64,000 nucleotides of DNA from Casuarina equisetifolia (lineage: Eukaryota > Streptophyta > Magnoliopsida > Fagales > Casuarinaceae), in NCBI GenBank assembly GCA_028551475.1, contig CM052359.1, positions 12,835,583 through 12,899,582 on the forward strand. Direction: 5' to 3'. Numbering within the stretch: the first letter of the stretch is position 1; the number at the start of each line of letters is the position of its first letter. The notes beneath the pieces were generated by a model that searched no databases, was not told where the DNA came from, and was given only the letters and a program-made list of their open reading frames with translations. The position numbers and the translations under genes are program-made. Positions 20,644 through 32,814 of this stretch are shown piece by piece.

Positions 20644-21738
20644 ATGGATGTCCAAAATGTCTTTCTCCATGATGATCTTTCTGAGGAAGTTTATATGCAG
20701 CTTCCCCCCGAATTTCACAATCAGAGGGAGTCTCTTGTTTGTAGATTGCGAAAATCTCTCTATGGGTTGAAGCAAGCTTCTAGGCAATGGAATGCAAAAT
20801 TTACTAGAGCCTTACTTGCCCATGGTTTCACACAATCCTACCATGACTACTCCTTGTTCACCAAAAGGAGAGGTACTTCCTTTATAGCCTTACTTATTTA
20901 TGTTGACGACATCTTGATTACAGGAAATAGTCAAGAGGCAATCTCAGATCTCAAGCAATATTTGCATGCTACTTTCTTGATGAAAGACCTTGGTCCATCT
21001 AAATTTTTCTTGGGTCTTGAAATTGCTCGATCTCTAGATGGCATAGCATTGAGTCAACAAAAATACACACTAGAATTGATTTCTGAAGCAGGCCTTGTTG
21101 GATCCAAGCCATCCTTGATTCCTATGGAACAAAATAAGAAATTCACAAGCATTGAGTATGATATGAGTTCTGAAGAAAAGTTAGACGATCCACCTCTTGC
21201 TGATCCATCAGTATATCAGCGACTTGTTGACAGATTGATTTACCTGACCCTCACCAGACCTGATATTACTTTTCTAGTCCAGCTTCTTAGTCAATTTATG
21301 CATGATCCAAAACAGTCCCACATGGAGGCTGCTTTAAAAGTCATTAGATACCTCAAGAGTTGCCCAGGGCTTGGTCTTATGTTTCCATCCTCATCTCAGT
21401 TTGAGCTGCATGCTTATTATGACTTTAACTACAGCATATGTCCTATGACAAGACGATCCACCACCGAATTCTGTATTATGTTGGGCAATTCTCTAATATC
21501 ATGGCAGTCCAAGAAACAACCAACTGTCTCATTATCTTCCGCAGAAGCAGAATATCGAGCCATGCAGGTCACCACTTGTGAAATAGTTTGGATCATTGGA
21601 TTACTTAAGGATTTCGGTTTTTGCATGAAGCGTCCTGCACTACTACATTGTGACAATGAAGCTGCGGAGAAGATCGCAGCTAATCCCATTTTTCATGAGC
21701 GTACTAAACACATTGAAGTCGAATGCCATTATGTCTGA
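20644..21738 (+). CDS. copia reverse transcriptase-RNase H, open
   Basis: An uninterrupted 364-codon frame from '[20 protein letters not shown]' (first catalytic Asp region), through '[13 protein letters not shown]', and the catalytic motif Y-V-D-D-I-L-I (about 20901), to RNase H: '[19 protein letters not shown]', then '[20 protein letters not shown]', then '...[20 protein letters not shown]'. In RNase H the usual S-D-x-D-W reads Y-D-F-N-Y, and H-I-E-V-D near the end reads H-I-E-V-E, so RNase H is probably weakened. It has no start of its own; it is the surviving part of the Gag-Pol frame. Closest copy in the window: 80-760. Confidence 0.85.
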   Translation: MDVQNVFLHDDLSEEVYMQLPPEFHNQRESLVCRLRKSLYGLKQASRQWNAKFTRALLAHGFTQSYHDYSLFTKRRGTSFIALLIYVDDILITGNSQEAISDLKQYLHATFLMKDLGPSKFFLGLEIARSLDGIALSQQKYTLELISEAGLVGSKPSLIPMEQNKKFTSIEYDMSSEEKLDDPPLADPSVYQRLVDRLIYLTLTRPDITFLVQLLSQFMHDPKQSHMEAALKVIRYLKSCPGLGLMFPSSSQFELHAYYDFNYSICPMTRRSTTEFCIMLGNSLISWQSKKQPTVSLSSAEAEYRAMQVTTCEIVWIIGLLKDFGFCMKRPALLHCDNEAAEKIAANPIFHERTKHIEVECHYV

Positions 21739-21895
21739 GAAAAGCTTTAACAAGGAATCATCACTACAAGACATATTTCCACAAAAGAACAACCTGCAAA
21801 TTTATTGACAAAGGCACTTTGCAGTAAACAGCATTGGCACCTTCTCTCCAAGCTCGGAGTATTTGACTTGTTCAAATCTCTAGCTTGAGGGGGAG
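21739..21895 (+). pseudogene. copia Pol C-terminus and purine tract
   Basis: Continues the RNase H tail (I-T-T-R-H-I-S, '...QPANLLTKALCSKQHWHLLS') out of the open frame because of a TGA at 21736. It ends with the purine tract TTGAGGGGGAG directly before the 3' LTR. Confidence 0.75.
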
Positions 21896-22092
21896 TGTTA
21901 ACGTACAGCTATCTCACCAAACTTGTTGCCATATTAAGCCCATAATTTAGGCTTAATATCCTTGTAATTATTGTACATATTTTGGCTTTTCTTATTAGTT
22001 TAGGTGTTGCTCCTTATATATGTAATGCAAGCATACTTGTAAATTAACACATCAATAAAGAAATCTTTCTTGCTCCCTCGCAGTTTCTTACA
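21896..22092 (+). repeat. 3' LTR of copia element
   Basis: TGTTAACG...TTCTTACA, 197 bp, followed by CAAAC (22093-22097). Confidence 0.92.
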
Positions 22093-22097
22093 CAAAC

Positions 22098-22755
22098 AGC
22101 TCCCTTGCATCATCAAGCCTACCCGCCAAGAAGAATCCGATCATCATTGTGTTGTATGTAAACGCATAAGCATTCTCGGCTCTTTGAATCATCAATTTCA
22201 TCAACTCATTTGCTTTTTTAATCTTTTCCACCTTGCATAGCACATCTATCAACAAAGCAAATGTTTGTGGATATTCCTCTACTCCTCATTTCCAAGAAAA
22301 GTTCTTTTGCCCTATTCACGTATCCATGCTTACAAAGCAAATCAAGGATAATACCATAACAAACTACATTAGACTTACACATCAAACCAAATCAATCATT
22401 TGCCATGTCTTCATGTAACTGAAGTGCGACCATTGTGTTGCCTGCTCGAGACAAACCCTTCAATAAGATCTTAAATGTAATAACATCAAGACTACAACCC
22501 AATTTGTCCATTTTCATGAACAACCCAAGCACCTCATCAACCCTACTCACCTTACATAAACCATTAATCATATAGTTATAAGTTATACTATTTGGACTAC
22601 AACCTAGTTTATCCATTTTCAAGAACAACATGAGGGCCCCATCAACTTTGTCCACCTTACACAGATCATTAATCATAGATGTACAACTTACAATATTTTG
22701 ACTTTAATCCAATTTCTCCATTTTCTTAAATAACCTAAGTGCTTCCTCAACTTTG
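22098..22755 (-). pseudogene. interrupted RFL-type PPR pseudogene, piece 2
   Basis: Minus strand: 'MDKVEEALRLFKKMEKLD', then a stop, 'CTSMINDLCKVDKVDGALML', '...FLKMDKLGCSPNSITYNYMI', '...TFKILLKGLSRAGNTMVALQ', then a decayed stretch, then 'VEKIKKANELMKLMIQRAEN' and 'TYNTMMIGFFLAGRLDDARE'. These are tandem 35-residue PPR motifs. Piece 1 joins at the TCCAT duplication (22756-22760 / 31254-31258) and piece 3 at CAAAC. Several stops near 22330-22390. Confidence 0.85.
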
Positions 22756-22760
22756 TCCAT

Positions 22761-24337
22761 TGATAACTCTATGTCTTATAGAGTTATTTTGATCATTTTA
22801 GGCAATATATAATAAGTGTTTATGTAATTATATTTGTATTTAATTTTATTTATGCAACAAACTCAAAATAGGTGAAAAACAAGAGAAATGAAGCAAAAGA
22901 TTGAGAGAAAAGAAAGAAGAAGCGAAAAGAGTAAGTGCAACATATGGAAAAGAATGAAGGAAAAGACAAAAAGAAAAAGAAAGAGAAAAGTTGTGCAGGG
23001 GCTTCTATTGTTGGATTATTGTGTAATCAAGAAAAATAGAGAGAACAAGGAGAGAACGATCGTGAGGGGTTATTATTGTGCAAAATTTAGAAAAGGAAAG
23101 GGAGAGAAGGTGTAGGAATTCGTCAGGACTTGGCCGTGTGTGACAGTGCGGGTCTAGTAGAAAGTGCAACAGTTATGTGAATGCCAACTGCTGGTGTTTT
23201 CTTCTGCAAGAAACGCAAAACCTCTCTTCTCCGATGATCTATGCATAGTCCGATGAGATATGAGCATTTCTGGCCATCTAAGGGAGTTTCCGACCTATTC
23301 TATGCAGCTTCAGTAGTGCAAGAATAATTTCCAATGAAGGATAACGGCCACCTTTTGGATAAGATTTTCTGGCATATTAGCACCTTTTTTTGACAAATCT
23401 ATGTGCTTTCTGGTTTGATTGGCACCCTGGGCATCTTCTAGAGCAATTTTCAAAGATTTCTATGAAGAGCGGTGGTGGCATGTGGCAACGCATGCAACTT
23501 GTTTTCTTCTCCTTGTTTCAGCTAGCTCCTCCTCTTCTTCCTGATGTGCAGATTTTTCCAAACTTTCTTTAAATTGAAAACATTTTGGTGATAGATTTAA
23601 TATTTTTAATTTTCAGAATGCTTTGTTCAATTTCTTGTACTATTTATACTTATATAAATACTATGCTTTAGTTTATTATGTTACAGCTACGATGAAACTT
23701 GATTATGTTGTATGAACGGTATGATTATGATGTTTTGTGAGATGTTTTACCTGTATGAAGTTGCATTTTACTAAGCTTGATGCTTTTAAATGATTACCTA
23801 CCACTTAAATGATCTAATTTGCATGTTTGAGACCGACATAAGATGACATGTAATTGTTTCATGTAATATGCAACCATAGATTAATATGGATAGACATATA
23901 CCATGTAGTTTGTGTGGCTTTAGGTTATTGGAATATTCACATATCTTAATGCACTTAGTTAATTTAATTCATAAGTAGAAATATAGTGAGTTAATGAGTT
24001 AAGTAGGTTCACTATACCTAGACATAGAATAGTGAATCAATTAGAAAATTCTGCCATCACATGAATAGAATCAATCTTATAAGCATAAATGATCTACATT
24101 TGTTCTAGTAGTTAAGTGAAATCATATGCTTTAACATGTTTTATTAATCAAGTTTAGGTTAAATTTAGTTGTTTAATCCATATTTTATCACTTTGATTTG
24201 TTAGATAAACTCTAGAAATTATTCATAATTAATAATTAGTTAGCTTAGTAATCATTAATCTCTATAGGATGATATTTTTACTTATCATTGTATTACTTGT
24301 TTGACATGTATACTTGTATGCAGAATTTTACCAAACA
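22761..24337 (+). repeat. 5' LTR of Athila-like element (1577 bp)
   Basis: Starts TGATAACTCTATGTCTTATAG and ends CCAAACA. It parallels 29654-31253 throughout, for example the shared CTTCTCCGATGATCT and GTTGCATTTTACTAAGCT blocks. Confidence 0.85.
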
Positions 24338-24343
24338 AGTTTT

Positions 24344-24361
24344 TGGCAATGTTATTGGGGA
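24344..24361 (+). promoter_or_regulatory. primer-binding site (Athila/Tat type, decayed)
   Basis: TGGCAATGTTATTGGGGA seven bases after the LTR end. The spacing and the pattern T-G-G-C...G-T-T...G-G-G-G-A match plant Athila/Tat elements. Confidence 0.7.
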
Positions 24362-24493
24362 TTGGTTGTTTTATTACTAATTAATATTAATACCGAATAG
24401 CTTCTAAGTTTAATTTAGCTTTTGTTGTTTTGATTTTATTTCTACTTTTAATCTTGTGTTTTGTTACAGAGAAAAGACTAAGATAGAGAACAA

Positions 24494-25395
24494 TGATGGT
24501 ACATGTAGACTCCTAAAAGATTATGCACAATCATTTTGGAATGCCACATCAAGCATTAAGCTTACAATTTAAGCAAACAACTTTGAGATCAAGCATGTGC
24601 TCATTAAGATGCTTCAAAACTCTATACAATTTAGTGGGCTACCAAATGATGATCCAAATGCTCATATTAAAGCCTTTCTTGAATTCTATGACATGATTAG
24701 AGATAATGGAGTTACAAAGGATGTTATCTAGTTAAGGCTATTTCCATTTTCTCTTAGAGATACAATTAAAAATTGGTTCTTTTCTCTTTTTACAAGATCA
24801 ATTACTACATGGGATGATTTGGCTCAGAAATTTCTTGGTAAGTTCTTTCCTTTTGTAAGATTTGCAAAAATGTGTAACGATATTTTCACTTTTGAGCATA
24901 TGAATAATGAATCATTATATGAAACTTGGGCAAGATTTAAAGAACTTTTAAAGAGATGTCTAGATCATGGACTACCCATATGGTTACAAGTATAAACTTT
25001 CTATGATGGGTGTAGTACAAATCTTCATTTTATAATTAACACAAATGTAGGAAGAGACTTACATAGTAGAACGCCAAAAGAAGAGTTTAACCTCCTAGAA
25101 GAGATGACATTTGATAACTATCAATGGTTTACTAAGAGACTACCAATGCAACAAGCAAGTGTAGTCCATAAAGTAGATGTTTTCACCATAATGTATGCAC
25201 AATTGGAAGTCCTCAGTAAGAAGATAAACAGTCTAGGTACTCCAATTATGAGACATTAGAGAAAAGCATGTGAATTTTGTGGTGGAGAACATATAAGCAC
25301 AAAATGTCAATTAGGTAACTCTAATACTTAATATAATGAATATACTAATTTTGTTGGGATTTTGAGCATGTCATACAATGATCTTTACTCCAATG
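24494..25395 (+). pseudogene. Athila-like gag, first part
   Basis: Reads 'FSGLPNDDPNAHIKAFLEF', then 'RDTIKNWFFSLFTRSITTWD', then '...AQKFLGKFFPFVRFAKM', then '...YETWARFKELLKRCLDHGLP', the retrotransposon Gag domain of Athila/Tat elements. A zinc-knuckle-like 'CEFCGGEHISTKC' (about 25270-25310) follows. Stops near 24730, 24995 and 25258. The solo LTR at 25401-27019 cuts it, and it continues at 27020. Confidence 0.8.
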
Positions 25396-25400
25396 TGTAT

Positions 25401-27019
25401 TGATAATTCTATTTTTTATAGAGTTATTTTTTTATTTTAGATAAAATATAATCTAGTGCTTGTTTAATTATATTTTTATTTATCTATGTTTATATATAAT
25501 TTGTTATTTCGTGCACCAAACCCAAAATAGGCAAAATTGAAGGAAAATAAGCAAAAGAAAGAAAGAAAACAAGCCAAATAGAAAAGGCTAGCTATGCACA
25601 TGGACCCTGCATGAGAAAAGAAAAGGATAATTGTCATGCAAGGGTGGAAAGAGAAAAGCAAAAGGTGAGTTTAAGTGGAAAAAAGGAGCGATTGTCAGAT
25701 TATTAGGAAAAGAGGCAGAAAAGAGAGAAGGGGAAATGCAGACGGTGGGGGGACTAGCCAAACTTGGTTGCGCGCGACAACACAGGTCTAGTAGAGAGTG
25801 TGGCGGTTGCGCGACAGCTGACCGCCGACGTCCTCTTCTGGTAAGAAACTCGAAACCCATCCACGATTTTGACCAGTAAGCTATTTTTCGGCCATCTAAG
25901 CTAGTTTTCGACGTTTTCTGGGCATTTTTGGCATGGAAGGAGAAGACCTAACAGATCTGTGTGTTTTACAATAGTTTCTGTGTAGTTTCTGACAGCGGGT
26001 GGCAGTTCCAGTGGAGAATGGCAAACGCTGTTTGGGAGCTTATTTCGGCGGATGTGCACATTTTTTTAGTAAAGCTGCATAACCATTCGATAGATTGGCG
26101 GGTTGGGTTGCTTTCTAGCAACTTTTTGTGCACTACGGCGGTGGCGCATGACAACACGTGGCAGTGGCACGTGGCGGTACATGAGATGTGTTTTCCTCCC
26201 CTTCTTTCAATCGGCTTCTTCTCCACTTCCTACATGCAAATTTGTCCAAACTTCCTTTAAATTGAAGACATTTTGGTGACAGCTTTGATATTCTTAATTT
26301 TTAGAATGTTTTGTTAAATTTCTTGTACTATTTATGTGTATGTAAATATGATGTTTTAGTTTATTATGTTAGGGCTACGATGAAACTTGATTATGATATA
26401 TGAATGGTATGATTATGATGTTTTGTAAGATGTTTTGTTTGTTTGAAGTTGCATTTTATTAAGCTTAATACTTTTAAGTGATTAGCTACCACTTAATTAA
26501 TATGATTTGCATGTTAGAGACCAATAATAAATGACATATAGTTGTTTCATGTAATATGCAACCATAAATTAATATGGATTGACCTATACCATATATTTGT
26601 GTGGCTTTAGGTGTAAATTGGAATATTTACATATCTTAATACATTTAATTCATGAGTAAAAATATAGTAAATTAATGAGCTAAATAGATTCGCTATACTT
26701 AGACATAAGATAGTGAATAAATTAAGAAATTTTGTTATCACATAAATAGAATCAATCTTACAAGCATAATTGATTTACATTCATATCTAGTAATTAGTTG
26801 AAATCAGACACTTTAGCATATTTCATTAATTAGATTTAGGTTAAATTTAGTTGTTTACTCAATGTTTTATCATTTTGGTTGGTTAGATAAACTCTAGGAA
26901 CTATTCACCATTAATAATTAGTTAACTTAGTAATCACCAGTTTCTATAGGACGATATTTTTAGTTATCATTATATTACTTGTTCGACATATATACTTGCA
27001 TGTAGAATTTCACCAAACA
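25401..27019 (+). repeat. solo LTR nested in gag, TSD TGTAT/TGTAC
   Basis: Starts TGATAATTC and ends CCAAACA, like the LTRs of the host element but clearly more diverged. It is flanked by TGTAT (25396-25400) and TGTAC (27020-27024). Removing it restores the gag reading ('...YSNVY' + 'NMG...'). It is therefore an independent insertion of a related element reduced to one LTR by recombination. Confidence 0.8.
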
Positions 27020-27024
27020 TGTAC

Positions 27025-27700
27025 AATATGGGATGTCATAATCGTTAAAATCTTTCATGGAGTAACTCAAATGAGATAAGACTACAACTAACATTTAAGC
27101 AAACAAAAGAGGAGAGAAGCCTAATTTGGAAGATACAATTACCAAACTGGCCATTATCACACATAACGTTATGGAGAGGATTGAAGCTAGATTTCAAAAA
27201 TAAGAAGTGAGCCTTTAGAGACAATAAGCTTTAATAAAACATTTAGAGGTGTAGATGGGTTAGTTGATCAACATGATCTTAGAGAGTTAGGATGGTCCTT
27301 AGCCTAGCAATATGGAGAGAAGCCTTAACCCTAACAAGTGGCAAGCTAGTGGAAAAAGATGATGTTGACAAGGAGATTTTCATAAAAATAGATAAGGATA
27401 TCAACATGCAACTTAAGGAGTCACCTAGTAGTAAGCTTGTTTTAGAAAATCCTATGCCCTATATGCCTTTAGCTCCATCTCCCCAAAAATTCTAGCAACA
27501 TAAAAAAGATGAGTAGTTTTTGAAATTTCTTGATATATCTTTAAAATTTCACATTAACTTTCCTTTTGCAGATACTCCAATTAAAATATCTAGTCATGTA
27601 GAATCTTTGAAGGAGATATTAAATAACAAAAGAAAGCTGGAACTATATGAGACAGTGATGTTAGCTAAAGAATGCTCAACCATCAAATAACACAAGTTGT
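27025..27700 (+). pseudogene. Athila-like gag, second part, to protease-proximal region
   Basis: Continues gag in mixed frames. Around 27100-27200 it matches the Athila linker ('...ERIEARFQ'). It then reads 'LVLENPMPYMPLAPSPQKF', '...FLKFLDISLKFHINFPFA', '...VESLKEILNNKRKLELYETV' and 'KECSTIK', then a stop. In complete Athila elements this leads into protease and RT; here the match ends at about 27720. Confidence 0.75.
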
Positions 27701-27719
27701 CTTCGAAACTATTGGAGTT

Positions 27720-29653
27720 TCATCCTCCTTGAGCAACATTCAAGATATTTTGACTGAAAACTATAAAGCAAGCTCTTCTTGGGAGGCAACCTAAGCTTTG
27801 TGTTGGTTCGTTTGGCTAGAAAGCAATCACCAAATGTTCATCACAGCTCCATGGACATAGCCTACAATTAGGAGAGTTTTCCTTGTTCCTTTCTTACTAT
27901 TGCTTTATTTTCTTTTAGCATTGAGGAAATGCTTCATTTAAGTTTGAGAGTGTGCAATTGTTGTTGGAAGTGTGTTGTTTTGTTGGGTTGTGTTAGAGGT
28001 TATGTTGTGATAATTGTGGTTGTGTTGGAAGCATATTGGGAGTGTATTGGAAGTGTTTTTTGTTGTGTAGAAATTCTATGTTTTATGTTAAAAGTTGTTG
28101 TGTTAGAAGTCTTTTTTCTTGTGTGTGTGTGTTTATTTATTTATTTATTATTATTATTATTATTATTTTATGTTGGACCATGATTGCCATGATTGGATCC
28201 CTCATTGTGAATTTTTGATGATTCTTAGGGAGATGTAGATTTTGTTCAAACTTGCAATTGTGGTATGATGTAAGTGTGATTCTAATTATGTTAATTCACA
28301 TATTAAGCACTAAAAAGTCAACATTTTTTTTAAATGTGTGTATCTCTAGAGAATATTCATGTGAAGTGTGTGATTTTCTTGGATCTCACCCAAATCTTAA
28401 AATTTGCTTGATTTCCTCTTGAGGTGAAATCCTAGGTTGCATCTAACTGAGAAAATAATTTAGAAAATCTTTGGATCGATTAAGCCTTTTAAGCTAATGT
28501 TGTTTACTTATCCTCAATCACCCTGTTGAGCATTGTTCTTATCCTGATTTTGTTTAATAACACCTACATATGATATTTCTTAACCTTTTAATCAATTTAT
28601 CTCATTGTTCTAGTCCTATGAACATATTGATTTCTGGTGTGTATAAGTTAATTTAATCATAAGAGAAGTTGAGAAAAAAAAAATGTAGTATGGGAAGAAG
28701 TTGATTGAAATGACTGTATGTAGCATAGTATGTCACTTTTGTAAATGTTTTTGCAAATGCAAATGTAAATAAAAAAAAACATTTGCTTTAAGATGGAATA
28801 ATCTCATTATCTTTTGTTAGATTCAAGTCACATTGTTCTCTAAAAGAGACCTCTGAGCATTGTTATTGAATATCATTGGTAAGGAATGATTAAGGTGGCT
28901 ATGCTTAAAAATTGTTGTTTTACTTTATTGTTGCATACTTGATTATGGCTTTGGTTAATGTCAAAGTATGATTGGACAAGAAAGAATAAGAATAAGTGGT
29001 AGCAAAAAGATAATCTTCATGAAGTAAAAAGGTAGAAAAAGGCTGGAGTTTTGATAAGATCTTAGAAAGTAATGTGTTCATGGGTTATTTAAGCTTAAAT
29101 GATTTCCATCTTACACTTAGCCCAACTTTATATTACAAATTTATGAAAGTCTTATTGATTCTTGATTAGATGATTGTCTTATATTAGTGGAGAGAGAAAT
29201 AAAAAGCAAACCTATAGGGTTTGGTTAAAGATTTTAAGAGGTTGCATATTGATGTGGATCTATTTGGAGTGCATGTAATTGAGAAAAAAATGTGGATTTA
29301 CATACACACACATGGTTAACATAATTAAAAATTTATCTTTTCTTATAAACCAATTGCAATGTTTGGATAAAAGTTATGTTTATCTTTGAATTGGTCAATT
29401 GAGTAATGATTAGAAAATATCATGGAGGGATTGGTTGTCAGTATGTGTTGTTTAGTATTTTGCTCGAGGACGAGCAAAATTTTAAGTTTAGAGGTGTTTG
29501 GGAAAATATCATGGAGTGACTGGTTGTGTTGTTTAGTGCTTTTTATGTGTGATTTTTTTTCTTTTTTTTCTTTTTATCTTTTGTTTGTGTTGTCATAAAA
29601 TGTTGTTTAAAACTTTTGCTCGAGGATGAATAAAATATTAAGTTTGGGAGTGT
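27720..29653 (+). other. Athila-like 3' non-coding region, pol deleted
   Basis: Begins with a remnant of the Pol end (...S-S-W-E-A-T near 27780) directly after the gag-side sequence, which shows the pol deletion. Contains a (TTA)n/(TTTA)n microsatellite at 28131-28170. Near the end the module 'AAAATATCATGGAG...TTTTGCTCGAGGA...TTAAGTTT' occurs twice (about 29416-29498 and 29502-29650). The second copy ends in the purine tract AAGTTTGGGAGTGT before the LTR. Confidence 0.7.
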
Positions 29654-31253
29654 TGATAACTTTATTTCTTATAGAGTTATTTTGATCATTTTAGACAATA
29701 TATAATAAGTGTTTATGTAATTATATTTGTATTAATTATATTTATACAATTTTGTTACTTTATGCAACAAATCCAAAATAGGCAAAAAAAAAAAGATAAA
29801 TGAAGTAAAAGATTGAGAGAAAAGAAAAAAGAAGCAAAAAGAGTAAGTGCAACACGTGGAAAAGAAAGGAGGAAAAGACAGAATTAAAAAAGAAAGAGAA
29901 AAGTCTCGTGGGGCTTCTATTGTCGAATTATCATGTAATCAAGAAAAATAGAGAGAACAAGGAGGGAACAATCATGAAGGGATATTATCGTGCAAAATCT
30001 AGAAAAGGAGAGGGAGAGAAGGTGTAGGAACTCGTCGGGACTTGGCTACACGTGACAGCGCAGGTCCAACAGAGAGTGTGGCGGTCGTGCAATAGTCGAC
30101 CTCTGGCATTTTCTTCTAGCAAGAAACCTAAAACCTCTCTTCTCCGATGATCTGTGCATAGTCCAACAAGATCTGAGCATTTCCGGCCATTTGAGGGAGT
30201 TTCTAACCTATTCTGTGTAGCTTCCAGCTGTGAAAGAGTAATTTCTGATGAAGGATGGCAACCACCTTTTGGATGCAGTTTTTTGGTCAATTAGCACCTT
30301 TTTCGATAGATTTGCATGCTTTCTGGTTAGATCGGCACCCTGGGCATCTTCTAGAGCAATTTCCGAAGATTTCTGTGTAGAGCAGCGACGGCACATGGCG
30401 GCGGCACGTGCGGCATGTTTTCTTCTCCTCTTTTCAGTTAGCTCCTCCTCCTCTTCTTGATATACAGATTTGTCCAAAATTTTTCTAAATTAAAGACATT
30501 TTGATGACAAATTTGATGTTTTTAATTTTCGGAATGTTTTCTTCAATTTTTTGCACTATTTTTGTTTATATAAATAATATGTTTTAGTTTATTGCGGTAA
30601 AGCTATGACGAAACTTGATTATGTTGTATGAATAGTATGATTATGATGGTTTGTGAGATGTTTTGTTTGTGTGAAGTTGCATTTTACTAAGCTATGCTTT
30701 TGAATGATTACTTACCACTTAAATGATCTAATTTGCATGTTTGAGAGTGATATGAGATGACATGTAATTGCTTAATGTAATATGCAACCATAGATTAATA
30801 TGAATAGACATATATCATGTGGTTTGTGTGGTTTTAGATGTAAACTGGAATATTCACATATCTTAATGCACTTAGTTCATTTAATTCATGAGTAAAAGTA
30901 CAATGAGTTAATGAGCTAAGTAAGTTCATTATACCTAGACATAAAATAGTAAATAAATTAAGAAATTTTGCCATCACATAATGAAATTAATCTTATAAGT
31001 ATAAATAATTTACATTTATTGTAGTAATTAGGTAAAATCAGATACTCTAACATGTTTCGTTAATCAAGTTTAAGTTAAATTTAGTTATTTAGTCCATATT
31101 TTATCACTTTGATTTGCTAGATAAACTCTAGAAAATATTTATCATTAGTAATTAGTTAGCTTAGTAATCATCAATCTCTGTGGGACAATATCTTTACTTA
31201 TCATTATATTATTTGTTCGACATGTATATTTGCATGTAGAATTTCATTGAACA
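29654..31253 (+). repeat. 3' LTR of Athila-like element (1600 bp)
   Basis: Starts TGATAACTTTATTTCTTATAG, ends TTGAACA, followed by TCCAT. Closer to 22761-24337 than to the solo LTR. Confidence 0.85.
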
Positions 31254-31258
31254 TCCAT

Positions 31259-32814
31259 CTTACATAAACCATTTATGAAGACATTAAATGTCACCTTATC
31301 ATGTTAAACACTTTGATCCACCATCTCACAAAACCAATGTTGCACCTCCTCCAAGCTACTCTTATGACATAAACCATGTATTATAGTAGTATAAACAACC
31401 ATATCTAAGGATATTCTACCACCCTTCATTTCCAAGAAAATTTCTTTCACCTTGTTCACATGCATAAATACCTTATATAGGCAGCATACCAAATAAATAC
31501 TATATTCAACCATCCGCCATGTCTTTATACAATTGAAGTGCAACCATTATGTTGCTTGCTTAAGACAAACCCTTCAATAAGATCCTAAATGTAATAACAT
31601 TATACTACAACCCAATTTGTTTATTTTCATGAACAACCCGAGCACCTCATCAACTCTACCCATCTTACACAACCATTAATCATGGAGGTATAAGTTACAA
31701 TATCTGGATCACAACCTAATTTGTCCACTTTCATGAATAATGTAAGGGTCTCATCAACTTTGTCCATTTTACACAAACCATTAATCATAGATGTACAACT
31801 TACACTATTTAGACTATAATTCAATTTTTCCATTTTCTTGAACAACTTGAGTGCCTCATTAACTTTGTCTACGTTACACAAACCATCTATGAAGTCATTG
31901 AACATCACCTCATTAGGTTGAAAACCTTGATCCACCATCTTATAAAACCAATGTTGCGCCTCCTCCAAGCTACCCTTATGACATAAACCATGTATTATAG
32001 TGATATAAATAACCACATCTAGGGATATTCCCTTACTCCTCTTTTCCAAGAAAATTTCCTTTGCGTTGGTCACATATTCGCACTTACAAAGCAAATCAAT
32101 GATAATGCCATAATAAATCACATCAAGCTTACACTTCAAACCAAATCAACCATTCACCATGTCTTCGTGTAATTGAAGTGCAACCATTACGTTGCCCACT
32201 CAACTTAACACAGGACTATAACCTAACTTGTCCATTTTCATAAACGGCCTAAGTGCTTCATCAACTTTGTCCCATTTACACAAACCATTAATCATAAAGT
32301 TATAAGTTACAATATTTGGACTACAACCCAATTTCTCTATTTTCTTAAACAACTTGAGGACCTCATCAACACTATCCTCCTTACACAAACCATATGTGAA
32401 GACATTGAACGTCACCGTACTAGGTTGGACATTTTAATTCACCATCTCATAAAACCAACATCGCACCTCCTCCATGCTACCCCTATCACATAAACCATGT
32501 ATTATAGTGGTATAAACAATCACATTTGGGGACAATCCCCTACTCCTCATCTCCAAAAAATTTTCTTTCTCACATATTTGTGCTTACAATGCAAATCAAT
32601 GATAATGCCATAACAAACCATGTTAGGCTTACACTTCAAACCAAATCGACCATTCACCATGTCTTCACGTAATTGAAGTGCAACCACTGTGTTGCATGCC
32701 CAAGACAAACCCTTCAGAAAGATTCTAAATGTAAAAATATCAGGACTATAAACCAATTTGTCCATTTTCATGAACAACCCAAGCACCTCATTAACTCTGC
32801 CCTTTGGAACATTC
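31259..32814 (-). pseudogene. interrupted RFL-type PPR pseudogene, piece 1
   Basis: Reading downwards from the WAC-like exon: 'GRVNEVLGLFMKMDKLVYSP', '...TFRIFLKGLSWACNTVVALQ', '...MVCYGIIIDLHCKHKYV', then two further rounds of the same ordered motifs (32415-32200, 32139-31627, 31543-31304). Examples are 'KLFKKIEKLGCSPNIVTYNF', 'VVIYITIIHGLCHKGSLEEA' and 'VTYTSMINGC'. The protein is an array of about 35-residue P-class PPR units, part of which was itself duplicated in tandem. It runs into the Athila-like element at 31258. Stops and frameshifts lie between the open parts. Confidence 0.85.

Larger units (their letters stand above)
16512..22092 (+). mobile_element. complete Ty1/copia LTR retrotransposon, TSD CAAAC
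   Basis: 5581 bp: LTR 16512-16708, primer-binding site, pyrimidine-rich leader, gag, protease, integrase, RT, RNase H, purine tract, LTR 21896-22092. Both LTRs are 197 bp. I count about 11 differences (about 94% identity), so the insertion is fairly recent. CAAAC flanks both sides. It interrupts a PPR pseudogene that runs on the opposite strand. Stops and frameshifts in gag and integrase make it non-autonomous, but RT-RNase H is one 364-codon open frame. Confidence 0.92.
22761..31253 (+). mobile_element. Athila-like Ty3/gypsy element lacking RT-integrase, TSD TCCAT
   Basis: 8493 bp, flanked by TCCAT at 22756-22760 and 31254-31258. LTRs at 22761-24337 and 29654-31253 begin TGATAAC and end ACA. 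The primer-binding site is TGGCAATGTTATTGGGGA (24344 on), a decayed form of the TGGCGCCGTTGCCGGGGA used by Athila/Tat elements. The internal part has gag, split by a solo LTR, then a protease-proximal segment, then about 1.9 kb of non-coding DNA. No reverse transcriptase, RNase H or integrase is present, so the element depended on a helper or was deleted after insertion. It lies inside a PPR pseudogene on the other strand. Confidence 0.85.

Noticed and set aside
25588-26260. Several 80-100-codon frames on both strands
   Set aside because: All lie in the GC-richer part of an LTR (25401-27019); the matching positions of the other two LTRs do not keep the frames.
27929-28183. Val/Cys-rich frame of 84 codons
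   Set aside because: Lies in the TG/TTA-rich non-coding part of the Athila-like element and runs into a microsatellite.
29985-30477. Charged 89- and 101-codon minus-strand frames
   Set aside because: Inside LTR 29654-31253 and not conserved in the partner LTR at 22761-24337.
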